Assembly (NCBI GenBank): GCA_951394045.1
Contig: OX595990.1
Span: 2,782,549-2,846,548 of the forward strand
Direction: 5' to 3'
Source of the DNA: Nitzschia sp. DOCU1
Taxonomy: Eukaryota; Bacillariophyta; Bacillariophyceae; Bacillariales; Bacillariaceae
Length of the DNA: 64,000 nt
Shown here one piece after another: positions 41,632 through 52,343 of the stretch. The position numbers and the translations under genes were made by a program. Position 1 is the stretch's first letter; each line of letters begins with the position of its first letter. Under the pieces are notes generated by a model. The model was not told where the DNA came from. It searched no databases and worked only from the letters and a program-made list of their open reading frames with translations.

Positions 41632-41918
41632 TGTGCCACTTCTAGTGCAGTATCAATTGACAGCCTCTCAAAAGAAATTTACTTCTTTTCGAGAGGGTAC
41701 GTCCAGTTGTTTGTTAGACAACAAAGCAAGGTGACAAAGGCTTCTTTGCAATCCGACAAAAGCAGATGGATGCATTTGCGAACGGCTTGAAGAAGTGCGT
41801 GCGCACCTTTTGTGTCGGCGGCAAAAACTGAATTTTCGCCAAAGTTTTCGTCGACGCGGGGCGAAAGCGTTCTGACTCCGACCGCCGTGCTGACGAGATC
41901 GATCAGATCACAGAGTGA

Positions 41919-41958
41919 GGCAATTTTTCGGTGTTTGGGAACTTTATAATAAAATTTT
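41919..41958. repeat. Left-end repeat, copy 1
   Basis: Forty bases beginning GGCAATTTTT and containing GTGTTTGGGAACTTTATAAT. It differs at one position from 43277-43316. The TTTGGGAAC inside is the inverse of GTTCCCAAA at the right ends, so this may be the left end of a first, non-autonomous copy. Confidence 0.8.
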
Positions 41959-42373
41959 AGGGGTGGGGAAAGGGGGAGGGCGGTGCACCGCAGGTGCGCC
42001 GAAAGCTGCCGAACTATAGTACGATACAGCAGATAAGTTCATAGGTACAGCTAGCAATAGTACCAGTACAGCTCACCAGACACCTGGTATTAGTGGTAGT
42101 AGTGGCTAGCTGCTGAGATGAGCTGCTAGTAGTAATACTACTAGAGATACAGGCACCAGCAGAAGTCATAGTGGTGATGTCGTCGTCGGGGGGCTGCCTG
42201 CTGTTAGTAGTACTACTAGTGCCTATGAGCGCCACCGCCCCGCGGGTAGTAGGATGATGCACTGAAGGTGGCAGTAGTTAGTACTGAAGTACCTACAGTA
42301 GGCTGCCATTCGACTAGTGCTACAACAACAACACCAACAGTCAGTGGTGAGAAAAACATGATACTATTTGGCG

Positions 42374-42645
42374 AGATCGTTCCTCTCCAATCGTCGAGGT
42401 AGCTGCTAAATGAATAGTGCGCACTTTTTGCTGCCTTAATAGTAGTACTACTAACCTTTGTACTACGGTTTCATCATCATCTCGCTGATGATCCCTGATG
42501 GGTGAAAAAGTCCGATGAGTCGTGAGACTCCTCAGCTGCCTTTCTTCCAGGTAGCCGTTATCGCTTCGGCAATCTGGCAAGATGGTTCCTCTCCAATCAT
42601 CCAGTTAGCTGCTAAATGGATAGCATGCACTTTTTGCTGTTTTAG
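42374..42645. repeat. Pair of diverged direct repeats of about 65 bp
   Basis: Units at about 42374-42440 and 42579-42645 share TTCCTCTCCAATC, TAGCTGCTAAATG and GCACTTTTTGCTG. A third, weaker relative lies at 1087-1144. Confidence 0.6.
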
Positions 42646-43067
42646 TATAAGTACTAGTAAGTACAAGTAGTACTAGCAGGATGAGTGCTGCTGGTGCACT
42701 TAGCTAGCTAGTCAAAGGAGTAGCCCAGCAGGGGTTGTACTATGAGGTAGCACCAGCACTAGTCCTTGTTTGGTCGTCCTCCATCCGCTTTGCCTTCGTT
42801 GTCCTCCTCGTCCTCTCGCTGCCCAGCGCTCCCAAGACCACTGCACCACCAGCAGCAGCAGGACGACATCCAGGACAAGAAGTAAGCGACTACTACTAGT
42901 AGTAGCAGTATAATAGCTATTATTACTTGAGCTACTGCTAATTTTCCACCTGCTAGTATGTAAAAGCAGGGAGGAGTAGCTATGATTCATTCCAAGCAGC
43001 AAAGTGTGACTGTCTCAGAAGTAAAAGCTACAGAGGCCAACCACCCCCCATAGCAAGCCTTGGTCCA

Positions 43068-43259
43068 ACAAATTTGAGGGGAATCGCGCCGTATGCGCTC
43101 CACTACAAGAGCAGCCAATAGAATTGCTCCACTAAAAAGCAGCCAATAGCATCAGCAGAAACACTAAAATTACTAATAGGAGAGCCAATCGAATCAGCGT
43201 TAACACTAATAGAGGCATATACAATGTGTCGCAGTGCGACACACTAAAATGTTCCCAAA
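43068..43259. repeat. Right-end repeat, copy 1 (192 bp)
   Basis: About 93% identical, in the same orientation, to 48168-48358. Starts ACAAATTTGAGGGGAATCGC and ends TGTTCCCAAA. Contains units with CCAATAG/CCAATCG spaced by 30-40 bp and the near-perfect hairpin TGTCGCAGTGCGACA. Confidence 0.9.
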
Positions 43260-43276
43260 CATGATAGGGTTGCCTT

Positions 43277-43316
43277 GGCAATTTTTTGGTGTTTGGGAAC
43301 TTTATAATAAAATTTT
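43277..43316. repeat. Left-end repeat, copy 2
   Basis: Matches 41919-41958 with one mismatch. TTTGGGAAC at 43292-43300 is inverted relative to GTTCCCAAA at 48350-48358 and may be a terminal inverted repeat. Confidence 0.8.
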
Positions 43317-43425
43317 TGGGGAAAACAGGGGAAAAGAGGAGGCTCGGAGGGGCCCAAAAGAGGCGACGAAATTTGTTGACACAACACATATTATTGATTA
43401 TTACAACTGTCATATCTTGATTGGA

Positions 43426-43553
43426 TTCAACGTATGACGACCCCGCTCCTGTTATCCGTCTACGCATGATGTAGCCTCCAGCCTGCATCATTCAACGTCC
43501 GACCCCACTCCTGTTATCCGCCTGCGCTTGATGCAGCCTCCAGCCAGCATCAT
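43426..43553. repeat. Tandem duplication of about 64 bp at the 3' end of the element gene
   Basis: Units 43426-43490 and 43491-43553 both begin TTCAACGT and end CAGCATCA or CTGCATCA. The second unit encodes the last 21 residues and stop of the element protein; the first repeats that stretch beyond the stop. Confidence 0.85.
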
Positions 43554-46500
43554 GAAGTGAATGCACCGAGTACGGTCATTTCTACCAGGACATGCCACGG
43601 GTGCTGGGCCATGATTCTCAACACAGAGTCTACATTTGCGCTTCTCTCGCGGTGCTATGTCGCGTGTACCCTTATGTCTTCCCTTTTTAATCGAAGCTGG
43701 CAGTTGCAGATCAAGAGTGTAAATCGGAAGTACTGGGATGGTACGGTAGGCTGTCATGGCTGGGGGTGGCTGGTCGAATTGATATACAGGAGGCGGAAAT
43801 GCAAATTGGTACGGTGAAACTGTGGTATTCGGTGAAACTGTGACATTAGCATCATCACCGTCGGTGCTGCCATCATTGTGGGGGAGAGTCTCAAAATCAA
43901 GCCCATCATCAACTTGCTGAATGGAACTATTCTTGTGGGCCACCTGGAGTTGGGCCAACTCCTTCTTCATTTTCTTGACAGCGGACTGAACCCTGCGATT
44001 GCGTTCCCAGATTTTAAAATAGGATCGTAGCTGAGCTGGAAGCTTGGGGAATATGGTTTGACCATCAACATGGCCCATCCATTTCACTGCAACTCCGTCA
44101 GCATCAAAGTTGCCCTCATGATTGAGTAGCAGGCGTGAGAACAGACGATACTCTTCTTCCCCATTGATTGGAAGGAAGGGCAGGCCAACACCCATTTGCC
44201 TGCACAAGAAGGATTGATCGGAAGTAAGGTTCATCTTTTCCTTGTCAAGCGTAGCCAGCCGGCAATTCAGCGCTTCGTGCAGCTCGTCAGAGTGCAGGGC
44301 AACAGTGGTGAAGCTCTCGTGGGTATCGCGGAAGTCGGAAGAGCTTATCCATGATGGGTACATGACTTTTCCATGAATCCTTTCTACCAAAAGTTGGAGC
44401 TCGTCCACCAGCCAAGTATTGTAGTGGCCAAGACGCGGGTAGCTTGCAATTCGGCGTTCTGCCATTCGAATGTTGCGGCGATGTCTTCGCTCCGCCAGCA
44501 TGCAGTCTCCAAGTTCAAAACCACAAGCTGCACGGAATGTAGATGAATAGGATTTGTGAACGTTTTCAACAAGGTTAGTCCCCCGTGAACATCGAAGCAA
44601 AGGAATGCCAAACTTATCAATTTTTTTGTTGCCATCCTTGTCCAGGGCAAACGAGTAGAAGTTAAATCCTGGTGGGTCAGAGTAATAGCCGCGTTGAATT
44701 TCTTTGAGCACATTGTTGGCCTTTGCCCAAGCTGCAGCATTGAACAAGGGCTTTGTTGTTGCACTGTCAATTTTGCTGCCAAAGGTCACGTAAACAGCTC
44801 GCACGTGATGATAGAGTTGCTTTGGTGGTGGCACAACTCGTTCGACCCGCTTTTGGAAGAACTCTGGGCAAAAATACATCAGATCATCAATATCATCATC
44901 CGTCATTTGGCCATTTTCCTTCAGTTTGGCCTTGACATTGTTCAACTTCTTCTCGTTCCAAATAAAGAAGGCATGCATAAGGGCAACAAAGTATGCTTTC
45001 TTGTATTCATGCCGGATTGGCACTTTTGGGCGGTCCATGGCGTGATAGCAATCGCCAAGAACAGCACTAAAAATGTATTTCAAAGCTGTGGGCATGCTAT
45101 CAAGGAATTGCGACACGAGACCATCAAGACAGCCTTCAGTTTCCGCAGACTCTGCAAGGAAGATGCTCTCATTTATAGTATCAAGCTGCTCCGTTAATCT
45201 TTCAATACGGGCGTCGCGCTCAAGGTCAGTAAGTTCTTCGTCTGAATTGCCAAGCGTATCCTCTAACCGGTCCAACCCAATTGCGATGGAATCTTCCGGG
45301 TCGTCATCAGACGATTCGAGATCTACTAGTACTTGGCGCTTGTAGACACCGCTTTGTTGTGTGGTTGGCGGTGTGATCAGTCGTGACTGTGTACTCGTAT
45401 GGGGCGGCTCGTACACCCGGATTTCTTGAGATGGAATATGTGGTCGCAGCATTGATAAAGGCAGAACAAGTTCGAATGGGCCTTCACCAAAATCTTCTAG
45501 GTAAGCTTTCTTTCCACACACCTTGTGACCAGGTACGGCAAGCGCAGGTGCCAGTACTTCCTCCACTCGAACAACAACAGTCTCACCCTCTGTTGTCTTT
45601 GCTACACTTGGGAATACCCCGGCTTTCCGGTATGATACAGTATTCTTAACCACAATTCGGCCCACCCCACCTCTTGTAGCAAGGTCACCCACATGGTAGC
45701 CACTGAGTGGCTTGCGCCGCTTATTTCTTTGGTGCGGTGGTACAATGTCAACCATGGCGCCATCAACCACGGATGTTGGATCAAACCAAACAGATAGATC
45801 TGGTCGGTCCTTTATTTCTGCATAGACTTGAAGCGGCTTTATTACATCCAAGGAAGCATACTGGATTTGCTCGTCACTCAGAACATGTTTTGACCAGTTT
45901 GAACATCGGATCTCATTCGATTTATCAATCATCTCACCCAAAACAACCTCAACAAGAGTTGTAAGGGACGAGTTATCTCTTTGGACGATGTCGCGATCCC
46001 GAGCAAAAGCTCCAAGATCCAGTAGGATTGAGTTCGCATCTTTGTTGAAATTGCTGTAGTCTTTTGCGACTACGGCAAAGTCATTTCGGAGGTTGATACC
46101 AAGGAATGTATTGTCAGCATTTGAAAGAAACTCTACCAGTCAGAGTGGTAGACAATTTTTTGACCGTGGCAGTTGCAAAAGCAACACCTTGCAACTATCC
46201 TCAGTATCCTCGTACCCAATGGACATTAGGCCGACCTTGTCGGACTTTATGAAGCCATGCCCCGTTTGTCTTGGCTTTGTTTGCCACTCAAAGTCTATTG
46301 AATATAGGCTGCCGGTACTATTCAGTTCTTGGAGGGCCTCCACCTTGGCATTGATCATGCCTGCTGGGACGACTTGTACATTTTTCCGTGCATATTCCCA
46401 CTTGTTACTACTGGGTGGCGACTGCTCCACATCCTTGTTCCCCAATTGGGTACTATCACAGGATGGCGACACGTGCAAATTACGCAACTGAGAAATATCA

Positions 46501-48052
46501 GGCGTATTGTTGGAACTGTTTGTGACTGCTTGCGCATTCAACGTGTCTGCAATTCTGTCCAGTTGGGCTTGCGTTTCTTTCAATGACTTGCACTTAGAAA
46601 GCAGAAAGGGTTGATCTCTGGGAACGTTATCAGTAAAAGCAAGCCTTGGTCCGCCCTGACCCAGATCTTTCATAGTATTCAACATCGCATCAATGGATGG
46701 CTCAATTTGGTCATGCGCATCTGTTGCAACCAAGCTTTGCAAACGGATTTGTCCAAGCTCGTTTGTTGCTGTAATTAAAGATTCAAATGTTTTTTCCCAT
46801 TGAATTGACTGAGTTTTTTAGGCGCCTTTGCACTGCCATCAATGGCTATGGTATCGCAAATGACCTTTTTCATTTCCCGGTCTAGCATGGGCCGAATGAG
46901 CTCCAAATGCTTCCTGTACATTGTAGTAATATAGTTGTCAGAGGGAACCTTGCCTGCCCATTTGCAGGCATCGTCGAAGGCAGAAAACTCCTCTATATTC
47001 CTAAAGAACCTTTTACCATCGTTTCGGCATAGGTAGGCAGCATGCGACTCCCAGTAATTTAGGGAGTGCAGCTCAAGGAGGAGCTCGCTTATACGGTCCG
47101 AATGAAAGCCTCCATCATGCAGTGGGCGCAGGCAGTTAAAAAGCTTCTTGTCCAGTCCGGACCTGTGCGATAACACTGCTGGAAATTTAATTCTCACATC
47201 TGGGCGGAGGCGCTTAACGACCTCATCATGGGTGCCCATGAATGAATACTGAAGCGACTTTCCTTCAGTTTTCAATCGTTCATTCTCCTTTTTACAGTTT
47301 TGGCACTTGTACTGGCATGTCATGATATAGTACGATGTGTCCAAAGCAATGACTCTTCGCAGTGGATGATGCCGATGAAAGGCTTTTCGTGTTACATGTT
47401 GATTGCTGTGGCAAGTGACGCAACATGGCATTCCAACTTTGCCCTCTTCAATATCAGGAATCCATATACGAATATCTCGGTAGTAAGATATCTCTTCAAC
47501 TTTGATTCGCAAAGTCCGGGAGAGACTTGGAATGCATTCAGATCGTATCCAGTACCCATGGTCTTTCAGCCAATCAAGAATCCAAGGCGCGCCCGAGCTT
47601 TTCCCTTCCTTCTTCTTAGACGTTTCTTTTTCAGTATTGGCTTCCAATTGAATTTGTTCCATAACTGCTTTTGCGAATCTTATTTGGGGTGAATCCGTGG
47701 CTTCGGCACTGTCATCATCAAAGCTTGCATCAACTTTCCCAACATCGAAGATTCCGTTGCAGCACGTGGTGTACTCAATAGTACTAGAAGCACCATTTTC
47801 GATCAAATCATCATTAAGTGTTGAATCAAGAACATTTGCAGCAACACTGCAATCATCCAAGGTTGCATTGACAATAGCCACACGTGTCGCCTGTGCAGTC
47901 CGGTGAAATAATGCTTCCAGACGAGCTTTGTTCCGTGCGAGCACTTCTCTTTTGGCTGCTTCCTTCTTTTGGACTGTAGCTTGTTTCTCAGCTTCGGTTT
48001 TGTTTCGCCTCACACGTTTTGTCTTGTCGCTGGCTCCTATGGTCTTTGGCAT
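43488..48052 (-). pseudogene. Element protein: DUF6729-like/DDE-like domain plus 3'-5' exonuclease, two lesions
   Basis: One protein of about 1520 residues, read on the minus strand from ATG 48052 in three pieces. Piece A (to about 46795) has a Lys-rich start, a Cys/His region (MPCCVTCHSNQHV, CQYKCQNCKKEN), a LSHRSGLDKKLFNCLRPL block and IAIDGSAKAPKKL, a likely first acidic DDE residue. A 1-base deletion in a run of six A (46790-46795) shifts the frame into piece B, which has LAFTDNVPRDQPFL and the exonuclease start YSIDFEW. An in-frame TGA (46142-46140) precedes piece C with NLRNDF and QYASLDVIKPLQVYAEI, the second and third exonuclease motifs, a long helical part and a terminal Cys knuckle (CRLCVENHG). 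The RNase D/WRN-type exonuclease order is clear. It looks recently inactivated, unless these are sequence errors. Confidence 0.7.
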
Positions 48053-48167
48053 TTTGTTATTCCAAAACTGAAACAAAAACAATGCCAAAACAATTTGCTG
48101 GTCCGAGAAAGGTGTGCGAAAAAGCGACGAAATCTTTTGGGTCGTGCCATGGCCAAACATTCCCCCG

Positions 48168-48358
48168 ACAAATTTGAGGGGAATCGCGCGGTACGCGCTC
48201 CACTAGAAAGCAGCCAATAGCATTGCTCCACTAAAATGCAGCCAATAGCATTAGCGGAAACACCAAAATTACTAATAGGAGAGCCAATCGAATCAGCGTA
48301 AACACTAATAGAGGCATATACAATATGTCGCACTGCGACACACTAAAATGTTCCCAAA
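48168..48358. repeat. Right-end repeat, copy 2 (191 bp)
   Basis: Same-orientation partner of 43068-43259. It lies 9 bp beyond an in-frame ATG at 48160 and likely holds the promoter of the element gene: it has three CCAAT-containing units and a TGTCGCACTGCGACA hairpin. Confidence 0.9.
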
Positions 48359-48950
48359 GTGAGAAGAGTCAAGAGAGAGGCGCGAGACCAAAAGTTGACC
48401 CGTCCGTCCGGATGTGCGGGTGTGCAGCGGAGTGAAAAAAGGCGGCGCCCCCCATCATTGCATCTCATTCTCGGTATTCTCGGTAATCGCCACAAAGAAG
48501 GTAAACTCAATAATAGCATCATTGTGCTTGAAAAGCGACCGGTTGGTCTATCATCCTCGCCTGGCCCTGGTGAGGTACCCGTCAAGGCGTTCAGCGATAT
48601 TCGGCGGGCGTTATTCCTCATATGATACGCAGTGCCACATTGGTTCCGTAGAACTCTCAGGCGGCTCAATCCTGCTGGTCAAGACTCAATTATCACGTGC
48701 TTGAAACGCGACGATACCGATAGTGGTCTAGTTCACCTGCCCTGGTGGATTACACTGTGTAGGGCTCAGGGATCGCAGTCACCAGTCATTCCTTCAGTGC
48801 CACCGCTTTCTCACCCCAAACGAAAATACACAGTACGATTCCGTTTCTAACGGTGCTTTTCCCGATCAGACAAATCTCCTCGAACAACAATCGGCAGATC
48901 CTTAGCTGAACGAGGTAGTAAACTTAAAACTTGCTTCGTGGTTCTTGAGA
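48359..48950. other. Intergenic between the element and the RING gene
   Basis: About 590 bp, no supported gene. The RING gene promoter should lie at its right end. Confidence 0.5.
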
Positions 48951-50147
48951 ATGGATCCAGCCGACGCCGCCTCACAGGACGCGGCACCATACGTCGACGA
49001 CCCCGCCATTGGCCACAGCACTCTATTGTGGTCGGCCATCTGGCTCATCTTATTTTGCATATTTGTGACCCTGCCATTTTGCTCGAATGCAAAGACACGG
49101 GACCTGTGTCGACGACGCATTCGAGAAAGACGATGGATCCAAGATGACGACGACGACGAGGACGACTGGTATGCTCAAGCCGTTCTTCGACGTCGTGAAG
49201 AGCGGCGCCAACAAATGGAGGCACGAAATCAAGAAGCCAAGACACAAGAGGACAAGATACGCGAACAGGATTTACTGATGCTATTGGCGAAAAACTCAGT
49301 GGTACGTCCGAGCAAATGCTCTAGGATCGTGATCATCTAAATGATATCCTGACTCATTGGCGTACAATGTACTGGGACGGATCAACCACCACCACAGATA
49401 CTTGCGAGATCAGATATCCAAAGAAGCAGCGCCAGCAACAAATCGGGGCAAAATGCTGGGAAAGGAGGTTCAGTGATGTCTGATGATGAAACAGATAAAA
49501 CAACACCTCGATCTCCTGAATCTTCCAATCATCACGTCAGTGAAGACATTGAGTCGCCAACTCTACCCAGATTGAGGAAGAGCAGCGCTGCATCAGACGG
49601 TTATGATGAGGTTGTTCTTGATTCATTGGACAAAGGTTTCCATGATGAAACAAACGAGGTAATATATGTTCCATTGCCTGGGGAGGAAGGCCCTCCCGAG
49701 CGGGGAAACGATCAGGTTGGAGCTCGACGTCGCCAGGTACCCAACGGTTGTGCAGTTTGTCTGTCACTATTTCTGCCAGGTGAAAAGATTTCATGGTCGT
49801 CCAATCCCGATTGTTCTCATGTATTCCATCATGACTGCCTGCTACATTGGTTTCACGAAGTAGGCCGCAAGACGCAGAAGCGCCATCTGCTTCTACGGCC
49901 GGATATGAGCGAAGCCGAAGCGCTGGGTCTGCTCTGCAAGTTTCCCAAACTTTGCCCGTGCTGTCGGCAAACCTTTTGTGCCGAAGTACCAGAAGAAGGC
50001 GAAAACAAAGGGGTAGTAGAGGAATATTCAGGTGCTGGGGCTCGAGTGGATCTCCCCTTACAGCGCACGTCGCCGGTAGCAGGGGGGCGCGAGGTAGTGA
50101 CGTCCGGAGGAACAGGGGATTTGGATTCCACCAGCGCTGGTGGATGA
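48951..50147 (+). CDS. Membrane-anchored RING-H2 finger protein (probable E3 ubiquitin ligase)
   Basis: Exons 48951-49301 and 49398-50147 across a 96-nt GT-AG intron (phase 0) give 366 residues. One N-terminal membrane segment (about residues 25-45, LWSAIWLILFCIFVTLPF) is followed by a basic stretch and a charged helix. The RING-H2 domain lies at about 205-285: GCAVCL, then DCSHVFHHDCLLHWF, then LCPCCRQTF, giving the C-C-C-H-H-C-C-C ligand series with a long insert before the last pair. This resembles ATL-type transmembrane E3 ligases, which ubiquitinate target proteins with an E2; UBC13 is encoded in the same window, but no link is implied. The C-terminal tail is Gly/Ser-rich. The intron carries an in-frame stop. 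Confidence 0.8.
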
Positions 50148-50567
50148 TCATGAACGCGCCGGTATTAGTACCCTTTAGATCCTTTATGACCAGCACAGCA
50201 ATCCGCTGCTTCGACCTTGCTCTTCGTACGGCGCAAAGCCTCTCTCCCCGTCACTTTCTTGCGATCAAGGACAAGAATATCAGGGAGTGACTGAAAGTTG
50301 TGGGCGGGCTACTACGACTACGACCAATATAGTAGTACACCACAGAACAGCCATGGTAGTGCATGTACTACTCCATAGGTTTTAGGACTGCAACAAGAAT
50401 AATCAGCACTCGTCTCGTCGTCCTGCTGCTGGTGCTGGCTAGTATTGATGACGCTTCCCTTTCTTGTGCTACTTTCCCGAGAAATTCAGTTGTTGTTCTT
50501 GTAGTCAAAAATTAGTATTGCTGCGTTCTGCTCGACCTGATGAATCAATCCAGCATTGGCATGACTC
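50148..50567. other. Convergent intergenic spacer
   Basis: 420 bp between the stops of the RING and methyltransferase genes. TAGTAC-type microrepeats, no gene. Confidence 0.5.
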
Positions 50568-51718
50568 CTACATGTACACTGTGTCAGTCGCGTTCTGAAT
50601 CAGGCCGAGCGCACTTTGTCCTTCTTCGTTCTTGTCAAGTAGAACATTAACGACATCGCCAACGATAATAGTCGATGGTGCCTGCACATTGTACTTTTCA
50701 GCGATATCTCCAATCGTTTCGATAGTCCCGGCAACTGTTCTTTGGTTAGGGCACCCTGCCCGCTCTACAATACCGACCGGTGTGTCTGTTGGGTATCCCG
50801 CCAATCTCACTAAACGTTCGCAAAGTTCCCGCAATCTTCCGACCGCCATGAGAAAGACCACCGTCTGCTCTTTGTGGTACTGAATCAGATCCGGAGAGGT
50901 GCCTTCGCGACCGTACCCCGTGCACATGACGACCTGATTCGAAACTCCTCGATGAGTGACGGGAATGTTGGCAAGAAGAGGGGCGGAAAATGCGGCAGAA
51001 ACTCCCTGTCAATCACAAAAACAATGATAGTTGTGTGAGATAGTTTCGTGACAAAGGCAACGTAAAATTCGATCCGGTCGAAACTCACAGGAATGACGAT
51101 CGGTTCTACTCCATAGGTTCGAAAGGTCAAGATTTCTTCACCACCCCGACCAAAGACAAAAGGATCTCCAATCTTTAGCCGAATCACATGCTTTCCGTTG
51201 CGTAATCCTTGATGAGCCCAAAAGTAGATTTCCTCTTGAGCCAGTTCGGCACAGCCCGGCAATTTTCGGGCAACTTTAACTTCTCCTTGGATCAGATTAA
51301 CAATTTCGTCGCTAACGAGCCGATCACAAATCACAAGTGCGTCCGGATCTTGCAGCAATTTCAGAGCCTTCACGGTTAACAAGTCCGGGTCGCCCGGGCC
51401 CGATCCGACCAGTGTGACCTTGCCCCCATTATCCAACTGGTCGACAACCTTGTTCGACAGGGGCGGGAGTGTCCGACTGTCAGGAATGCCCCAGTCATTT
51501 GTTTTGCTGGATTCGATGACTTCTCTCGAATATTCACCGTTACTCATCACGTCAACAAACAAATTTCTTTGCATCACTGCAGGGGATCGTTGACCGGAAC
51601 TTTGTGCCGGCGAAGACACGAGGAATGCGGAAATGCTGCACGACGACCACGCCAGTGTACCAAACATCAGGGCGGTGCACAGTCGCTGGGACGAAGAAGG
51701 TCTGCTCGATCGAGTCAT
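50568..51718 (-). CDS. Uroporphyrinogen-III C-methyltransferase (SUMT), plastid-targeted
   Basis: Exons 51718-51089 and 51005-50568 across an 83-nt intron (phase 0) give 355 residues. SUMT adds two methyl groups from S-adenosylmethionine to uroporphyrinogen III, making precorrin-2 on the path to siroheme. Motifs: VTLVGSGPGDPDLLTVKAL, VICDRLVSDEI, RLKIGDPFVFGRGGEE and, across the splice site, IVIP|GVSAAFSAPL, then VMCTGYGREG. The family's whole methylase domain is present, with no CysG-type dehydrogenase part. The N-terminus has a signal peptide with SISAFLVS, a plastid-import motif. Siroheme is the cofactor of nitrite and sulfite reductases in plastids, which use ferredoxin; a ferredoxin-like gene lies just upstream on the same strand. 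Confidence 0.9.
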
Positions 51719-52343
51719 GGCGAGCGAAACAAAGAGTCAAATGAAGAAAAGTTGTGGTGGTAGAAGGATGGGGTTGGGGGGAAAGAGAGAGAGAAATGGG
51801 ACGTTCTATTGCAGACAACTGGTGATGTCCCCGATCGGGATCGCGAAAACGAACAAAAAATGTGGCTCTGAAGAGTTTCGTGCCGGAAGCAAGGCCTTCT
51901 CCCGGCTAGGATTGGAGGCTGGTACGTCCGTCGCTCGGAGTGCCACTGAAATTCTTCCGGCACCCCGCCAAGTCTGCAACCAGAACCACACAAAAATTCC
52001 CGCAGAAGATTTTATGTGAGACGACTATGTTCTTGAGTATCCTGCATACCACATGCAATACGTAGACAATTTTTCTGGCTGCCCAACTCATCAAAATTTT
52101 GATGTTCTGTTTTACTACTTTGGGGACGTGGACACCGTTATAAGAGATAGAAAAACAACTGCATGGACCATACTGCTATAAGCGGTTAGTATGTTTCCTA
52201 CAATAGCCTATCACTTGATGATCTTGTCGGCAGATGGCGATCGATTTTGTCCATTTTGTTATTGGCGCTGAACATGTTTCTCGAATCAAAACGGCCGACG
52301 ACCACACAAATTAGCTATATTGTTGGTTCACCAACGAGTCTTT
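51719..52343. other. Intergenic between SUMT and ferredoxin-like genes
   Basis: 625 bp; both neighbours are on the minus strand, so it holds the SUMT promoter and the 3' region of the ferredoxin-like gene. No gene seen. Confidence 0.5.

Larger units (their letters stand above)
41632..43067. other. Repeat-rich non-coding region beside the mobile element
   Basis: No gene. Contains TAGTAC/CTACTAG palindromes, a duplicated segment of about 65 bp (42374-42440 and 42579-42645) and, at 41919-41958, a near-identical copy of the left end of the element at 43277. Confidence 0.5.
43277..48358 (-). mobile_element. About 5.1-kb DNA transposon-like element with DDE-like and exonuclease domains
   Basis: The element is bounded on the left by the 40-bp repeat at 43277 and on the right by the 191-bp repeat at 48168-48358, with short inverted ends TTTGGGAAC/GTTCCCAAA. 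It encodes one long minus-strand protein, described separately. A second set of the same ends at 41919 and 43068-43259 lies next to it in the same orientation, consistent with a neighbouring non-autonomous copy. Alternatively, the 191-bp repeats alone could be long direct terminal repeats. I see no reverse transcriptase, integrase of retroviral type, helicase or tyrosine recombinase, which argues against LTR elements, Helitrons and Cryptons. Exact ends and target-site duplication are not established. Confidence 0.65.

Noticed and set aside
43068..48358. LTR retrotransposon explanation for the 190-bp direct repeats
   Set aside because: No TG...CA ends, no primer-binding site, no reverse transcriptase or retroviral integrase seen; the inner and outer ends fit two DNA-element copies better.
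49537..50196. Minus-strand frame of 219 codons
   Set aside because: Antisense to the RING-H2 exon, no motif.
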